From NCBI GenBank assembly GCA_032768795.1, contig CP136492.1, positions 2,294,001-2,358,000 of the forward strand: a DNA stretch of 64,000 bases, given 5' to 3'. A program made the translations under genes and the position numbers. Below, in pieces: positions 59,474 through 64,000 of this stretch (positions within the stretch are counted from its first letter, which is position 1; the number at the start of each line of letters is the position of its first letter). This DNA comes from Tremella fuciformis (lineage: Eukaryota; Basidiomycota; Tremellomycetes; Tremellales; Tremellaceae). Under the pieces are notes generated by a model. It saw only the letters and a program-made list of their open reading frames with translations, was not told where the DNA came from and did not search any database.

Positions 59474-61050
59474 TTACACCTTGGCGTGCGCAACGAAGGA
59501 AGCATCATCGTTCTGGTCATAGTGATGCGACACCCTCCGATTGATGCCCAAGGGAATCGCATACTCGTCCACACGTTCGACCTGCTCTCAGCTTGCGAGC
59601 CCGTAAGTGCAGATTAGACTCACCTTGACGTGCGTCTCCATCTGCAGGAGTATCTCGGTCGGCATGGCTTTCCTGCGCGTCCACTGGTTCTGGCCTTTCT
59701 GCACAGTGGCCGAACCCATCTCGCTCAACGTCCCATTCTACCCTCAGCCCGACTCTCATAGCGAAAGCGAGAGACAGGTGGCCCACCCAAGAACCGCTGT
59801 TCCGGCTAGATGACTCTTGTTTGACTTTCCATCCATGTTTGGCATTGAGCGAGGCGATCAGGCAGACGGTGTACCATTTCGTAGCGAAGCTGCCCATCAG
59901 CTTCCCCTGGAACTGAGTAGAAGGGTTGACCTACATAAGTGAGGTGCAGACGAGATCGGTGGGCGCTGCGCCGTACATGACCAAATAGGTCACGGACAGT
60001 AGTACGGGAGGCGTCATAGTCTCATGCACCAGCCTGAGGTCAGCTTCTCCTGAGAGACTTTATGGGGGGACTGCAGACTCACAGGGTGATACGACTGCCA
60101 AGACGGTCGGTCGAAGCCCATAGCATACGCGAGCGGTAGAGCTGCCACCAGATGACGCTGGTCGTTAGAAGCTCTGACAAGAGGTCGCCCCCGAGCTACC
60201 CTCATCAGCACTACACGGCCTACACCGACCAAAAGACATACAAGGAGGAACCAAGCGATGCTAGAGCGCTGATCGTCAGCTTGCCTCTACTGTCGGTCGA
60301 TGTAGGACGACCGACGTTGATACGGGTGAGCGGGTCGTAGGAGAATATCTTGCCAGTGATCGTTCCAGCCACCGCGCCTCCGTACCCAATGGCAGTCAAG
60401 ACCATGTACGTCCACCCGAGGGCACCACCGCGCAATAGACGGAAAGCACGGGTGACGTAGAAGACCTGCCTTTAGTTCCATGACTGACAAGGGCAGCGGA
60501 CGTACAGTGGCGGGAATGCGGACGAGCTGGATAGGAATATACATCCACGTCCCGTCTGCTTGTCAGTCCCTTCTCAGACCAGTAGTCCAGACTCACATGA
60601 GGCGGTCAGAGATATGTAATTGGCATAGTTGCCGAAGCCATACACGAAAGCTTTCATGGCCCAAGCGACGATCCTCGACCGTCAGACCACGGGTTCTGAC
60701 CCCAAAGCAAGGCTTACCAGAAGGAGATGCCGGTGGTAACAAGCAAGAGGTACAGCTGCCCTCAGCCTCACTGTACGACACTTGTCAGCCCAAGGGAGAC
60801 TCACAATCAGGATTCGGATGTGTTTCGACTCGGCGATCCCGGCGCTCTTGTACCAGATCAACGCGACGTACCATGTGATACCGAGGAAGAGGGCATCCAG
60901 GAAGACGCTGCACATCAGCATGTCCAGGCTAGAGGAAGGAGGGACCACGTACCCGATCATCATGGGGAGTATGTACATCGTGGGATTGTCCATCATACCT
61001 TCGAGCGTCTGCTCGGCATACTGAGCCAAAGTCTGGTCGTCGGGTGGCAT
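59474..61050 (-). CDS. DUF6534-like seven-helix membrane protein, copy 1
   Basis: Function of the family (fungal seven-helix proteins, C-terminal domain DUF6534) is unknown. From ATG 61050: MPPDDQTLAQY, a helix MLMCSVFLDALFLGITWYVALIWY, then exons with IVAWAMKAFVYGFGNYANYISL, the GTWMYIPIQLVRIPAT segment, FYVTRAFRLLRGGALGWTYM, a long exon to SSLYVFWS, then DUF6534 core GDLLSELLTTSVIWWQLYRSR ... STDRLGSRI, MTPPVLLSVTYLVMY, LIASLNA, and a charged tail (HYDQNDDASFVAHAKV, stop 59474-59476). Introns are as short as 30 nt (before GGDLLSE). Two junctions (near 60780 and 59700-59830) are not resolved. Paralogue of the next gene and convergent with the FAD oxidase (179 bp apart). Confidence 0.8.
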
Positions 61051-61682
61051 GGCGTTCAAAACAAAGTCAGTGAATGGGCACCAGTGGGGAATAAGCAGAG
61101 CGGGCGACGTCGTCTTGCATATTATACTGCTCGCTGCAGTGCTGCCTCCGGCCGCAGAGGTGCAGGTGAGTGGCCATCCTCGGTATTGGAGGGATGGCGA
61201 GGAAAGGACAGAGAGCAGAAAGCACAGCGAAGGAATCCCTTTCTGCCCATCGGGCGTTCTGCGTGTATCGACTGCGACGTTCACGGATTCCCTTTGGTGA
61301 CCACCCTCGGGATCAGTGATCCCGCTTGTGGGAGGTGCGGATACTCACGAGGACCGAAAGCAGCTGACGGCCGACGCAATTGGCGTGTTAGAAGGACGGC
61401 CTGTCCCCCTTTGATTGGCTTTTTGATGCGTGATGGATGTTGTTGTCTGGTGTTCCTCGCTCCATGATTGCTGATGGGACCTATACTCGTTCTTCCGGGA
61501 GATGCTTGGAGGTTCCCCTCTCCTTCCAAGGTGTGCCGCGGGCTTCGAGCTGCGGTTGTCCGGCCCGATCTTCTGCTTCTGGACCGGCAGTCAACACCCA
61601 ATAAAAATGCATATACAAGTTCAACCACCCCGGAGCGTATATACTTCTGGAAATGCTATGTTGTGATCCCTTGTGTAGCGCC
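61051..61682. other. Intergenic between DUF6534-like genes
   Basis: 632 bp, no other gene supported. Contains the promoter of copy 1 and the 3' region of copy 2. Confidence 0.45.
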
Positions 61683-63290
61683 TTAGGCATGGCAGAGCAC
61701 GGAGACATCCTCATGCACGGCAGAGAACGTCGACTGCCCAGGCGGACAAACGGACTCGGGCATAGAAGTGGGCGGAGTATCGTGGCTTTTCGCTGGGTCA
61801 AGCTGCTCAGCAGAGCTCTTCCTTGACGGAGCTGGTGAAGCCACGCCCTGGGATCAGTCTCTACTTATTGAGGGTCATACGCGACTCACCGAGTGTAAGA
61901 CAGCAGCGACCGGATCAAACTTGACCATCTCGATGCCCTCTGGCACGGATGGGGGAGAGGCGCCTCCGGCACCCCGTTCGACGTCTCTCTGATGTCAATT
62001 CCGTGTAACATTTCAAGGACAGTAGCTCAAAGATGACTCACGCGACGCGCCTCTTCGTCCGAAACACGGTTGAGCGAGGCCATCTCCGCTCGCAAGCGCG
62101 TCTTGGCATTGAGCACAATCAGAAGGCAACACACGTAGACTTTGGGCGTGCAGCTTTGTCTCAGCCAGATCACCAAATGGTTAGGCAGCGACGGCTCACA
62201 TGAAGAACGCGATCAAGGTAGTTTGTGGGACGGCGATGTACAGTATAAGAAAGACGACCGCCCTTTTGTCAGGTCTGCCGAGCAGCACAAGTCAGGAAGC
62301 ACTGACATGATGGTGGGCGGGAGCTGCGTCTCCACTACAAGGAGCAAGAGTTTGGCAATGATCCGGTTGGTCGGCTGCCATGATCCTCGGCACCTGCTTT
62401 TCCAGAGATAGTATGCGATGACGCATGTGGTGAGAAGGTCGTTGATCGATTCGCACGCGATCTGCCATAAGCACAAAGTTCGGCCAGTCGAAAGGACCGA
62501 CCCAGCCAAAGACAAGGTAGGTGACGAGCTGGGGGATGGTCAGCTCAATCCCTAGTGTAGGTCGAGCGTACGTCGATCCTGTTCTGGTTTGGAGCCAGTA
62601 CTTTCGCAGCGATGGCGCTGCTGGTGCTTGCCAGCCTGTGGTCAGCTGGGACCTGTGACAGGAAGAGTCATACTCACGCCAGTGCGATAGTGAGCAATGC
62701 GTAAATCTTGGACTTGCCCGTCATGCGCCAAGCACGATCGGCGAAGAACATCTCCGCGTCAGCCTTGTTTCGAAAAATCGTTCCACAGACCTACCGAGAC
62801 AGGGGTCCGTGCGAAAGTCTCGAGCGTGAAGAACCAAGAGAACCCTTCAAATCAGCAGGTTCTTCGACGGAAGAGGTAAGTCGCATACATCCCGCACTGT
62901 TGGCATCTGAGAATACGGTGTAGTCGCCGAAGTTGAAGATGAAGAGATGCCACATGAACGCGATGATACTGCCTCTCAGCCGCATCACCTTGTCCATATG
63001 TTACGAGGAGACTCACAACAAGGAGATGGCCATGCTGAGGATGACGAGAAACCAGACGGTCCACCGCACGACACGGCGCTCTGCACCGCCATATCGGGCC
63101 CAGTAGTAGAAGAGGGTCAGGAGCACGCCGAGGAGGACGCCGTCGACGAAGAAGCTGCTGTTCAGCCGCCTGGGATGTAAAGGAAGTGAAGTGGAACGCA
63201 CCCCATCCAGTATGTCCCGAAGCCAAAGCTAGGGTGGGCATGGAGGAACTCGACGCGGTTCAGCGTTTCTTGGGTCGTGTTGGTGCCCAT
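61683..63290 (-). CDS. DUF6534-like seven-helix membrane protein, copy 2
   Basis: ATG 63290 (MGTNTTQETLNRVEFLHAH), then SFFVDGVLLGVLLTLFYYWARY (helix), VVRWTVWFLVILSMAISLL (helix), IIAFMWHLFIFNFGDYTV, GWFSWFFTLETFARTPVS, an exon with AWRMTGKSKIYALLTIALA (after a 31-nt intron), ASTSSAIAAKVLAPNQNRID, LVTYLVFGW, then DUF6534 core CESINDLLTTCVIAYYLWKSR ... TNRIIAKLLLLVVETQL, RAVVFLILYIAVPQTTLIAFF, CCLLIVLNAKTRLRAEM and a hydrophilic tail ending at TAA 61683-61685. Introns are mostly 31-55 nt, GT-AG. Same domain order as copy 1 and the partial copy 3, so a local tandem duplication. Ligand and role unknown; the fold resembles receptor-like membrane proteins. Confidence 0.82.
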
Positions 63291-63741
63291 GGTGAGGAGC
63301 GATAATGTTAACAACGTTGTGCGATAGTGCACTGAGGTAACTGGATGAAGAAGTCGTGCTCACGAGAGATTATACAACCAGTCTTGAGGGTGACCGATCA
63401 CCCGGGACAGTACGACTCGGCGAGGAGATCTGTATTCATTGATGGTCGTCCTGCTGCGTGCCGTCCGTTCGGTCAAGGAGGTCACACAACCCGTCAAGGG
63501 GCAGTGTACGATCAGAAGGGACAGATGCTCAATAGACTCCGGCGCACGGCAGATACGCTCGAAATAGGACGTGCAATCGCGCTGTCCGCGCACATACGAC
63601 ACGAGACGAAGGACAGATGTGCGTCCAGGAGGGGGGCACCAGCCGGTCAGCCGATATCGGGAGCAGTGCAGTGCTGTACTGATCCGCAAGAGTGTGCATG
63701 CCATCCTGTCGATCACACGACAGACATCTCGGGAGCGTCCA
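63291..63741. other. Intergenic
   Basis: 451 bp between two DUF6534-like genes; no other feature supported. The ORFs on both strands here look like chance frames. Confidence 0.45.
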
Positions 63742-64000
63742 TCAAGCCTCCTCGCCCATCCTGACACGCGTCAGACGCACTTCGGACCCCGTGCTCGCCC
63801 CGTAGTCCAGGGGATCCATAGCCGCCTCGCCCGTACTGGACAGATCGTCTTCGTCCTTGTCGAGCGAGTCGCGGCGCTTCCTCTGGCCCATGGGGACCGG
63901 GTCGGCGCGGGCCATGGTGGGTGGGTGCGGGTCGCGTTCGACCTGCGTATCAGCTTGGTGGTCAGTCAGTTCAAGGAAGGGGCACGCACGTCGACGGTGG
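63742..64000 (-). CDS. DUF6534-like membrane protein, copy 3, C-terminal end only
   Basis: Last exon 63742-63942 (VERDPHPPTMARADPVPMG ... MGEEA, stop 63742-63744), preceded by an intron of 47 nt (63943-63989) and the end of another exon (63990-64000, ...TVD). The ...VDVERD... junction matches the position of HVK|VERVDEY in copy 1 and DVERGAG in copy 2. The rest lies right of the window. Confidence 0.55.
   Translation of the reverse strand, partial: HRRRACPFLELTDHQADTQVERDPHPPTMARADPVPMGQRKRRDSLDKDEDDLSSTGEAAMDPLDYGASTGSEVRLTRVRMGEEA

Overview
This window is nuclear DNA of a filamentous or yeast-like fungus, most likely a basidiomycete of the Agaricomycotina (Tremellomycetes would fit; this is an inference). 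The reasons are spliceosomal introns of only about 30-60 nt in nearly every host gene, DUF6534-type seven-helix membrane proteins, chromodomain-bearing Ty3 elements, and no bacterial gene organisation. No rRNA, tRNA or CRISPR locus was seen.

Layout. 1-28.2 kb is a nest of LTR retrotransposons: a Ty3/gypsy family (here Ty3-I, 435-bp LTR), a second one (Ty3-II, 635-bp LTR), a Ty1/copia family (Ty1-I, 272-318-bp LTR), a non-autonomous copia (Ty1-II, 155-bp LTR), and solo or decayed LTRs of three more families (LTR-X about 1 kb, LTR-Y about 0.5 kb, LTR-Z old). 28.5-44.2 kb is a gene island: an orphan ORF, a calcium-regulated mitochondrial carrier, D-lactate dehydrogenase, an RTA1-like membrane protein, a small Cys-rich protein, a cyclase-family enzyme, a sugar transporter and the ROK1 helicase. 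44.4-57.1 kb is again mobile, with an apparently young full-length Ty3-I at 45363-53409. 57.5-64 kb is host DNA: an FAD amine/amino-acid oxidase-like gene and a tandem set of DUF6534-like membrane proteins that runs off the right end.

Main result 1: both Ty3 families carry an extra intact, intron-containing gene on the antisense strand between pol and the 3' LTR (26444-27300 and 51032-52628). Their exon structures can be reconstructed exactly, and both proteins contain the same six-cysteine module with nearly GAL4-type spacing. I regard these as the best candidates for an undescribed system: retrotransposon-borne, antisense-transcribed zinc-cluster proteins.

Main result 2: three pairs of target-site duplications (CCACC, GTTCT, CTTGG) are each split between two distant, oppositely oriented places (about 1.4-3.3 kb and 9.25-15.96 kb). 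This shows that the roughly 6.1-kb segment 3147-9252 was inverted by recombination between two copia copies, or that the assembly switched copies there.

Main result 3: the copia LTR contains a variable number of 46-bp units that begin GTAAGT and end CAACAG, so each looks like a removable mini-intron made by tandem duplication. Old LTR copies show CpG to TpG/CpA decay. Three AT-rich, TATA-driven single-exon orphan ORFs sit in CpG-poor stretches between the transposons.
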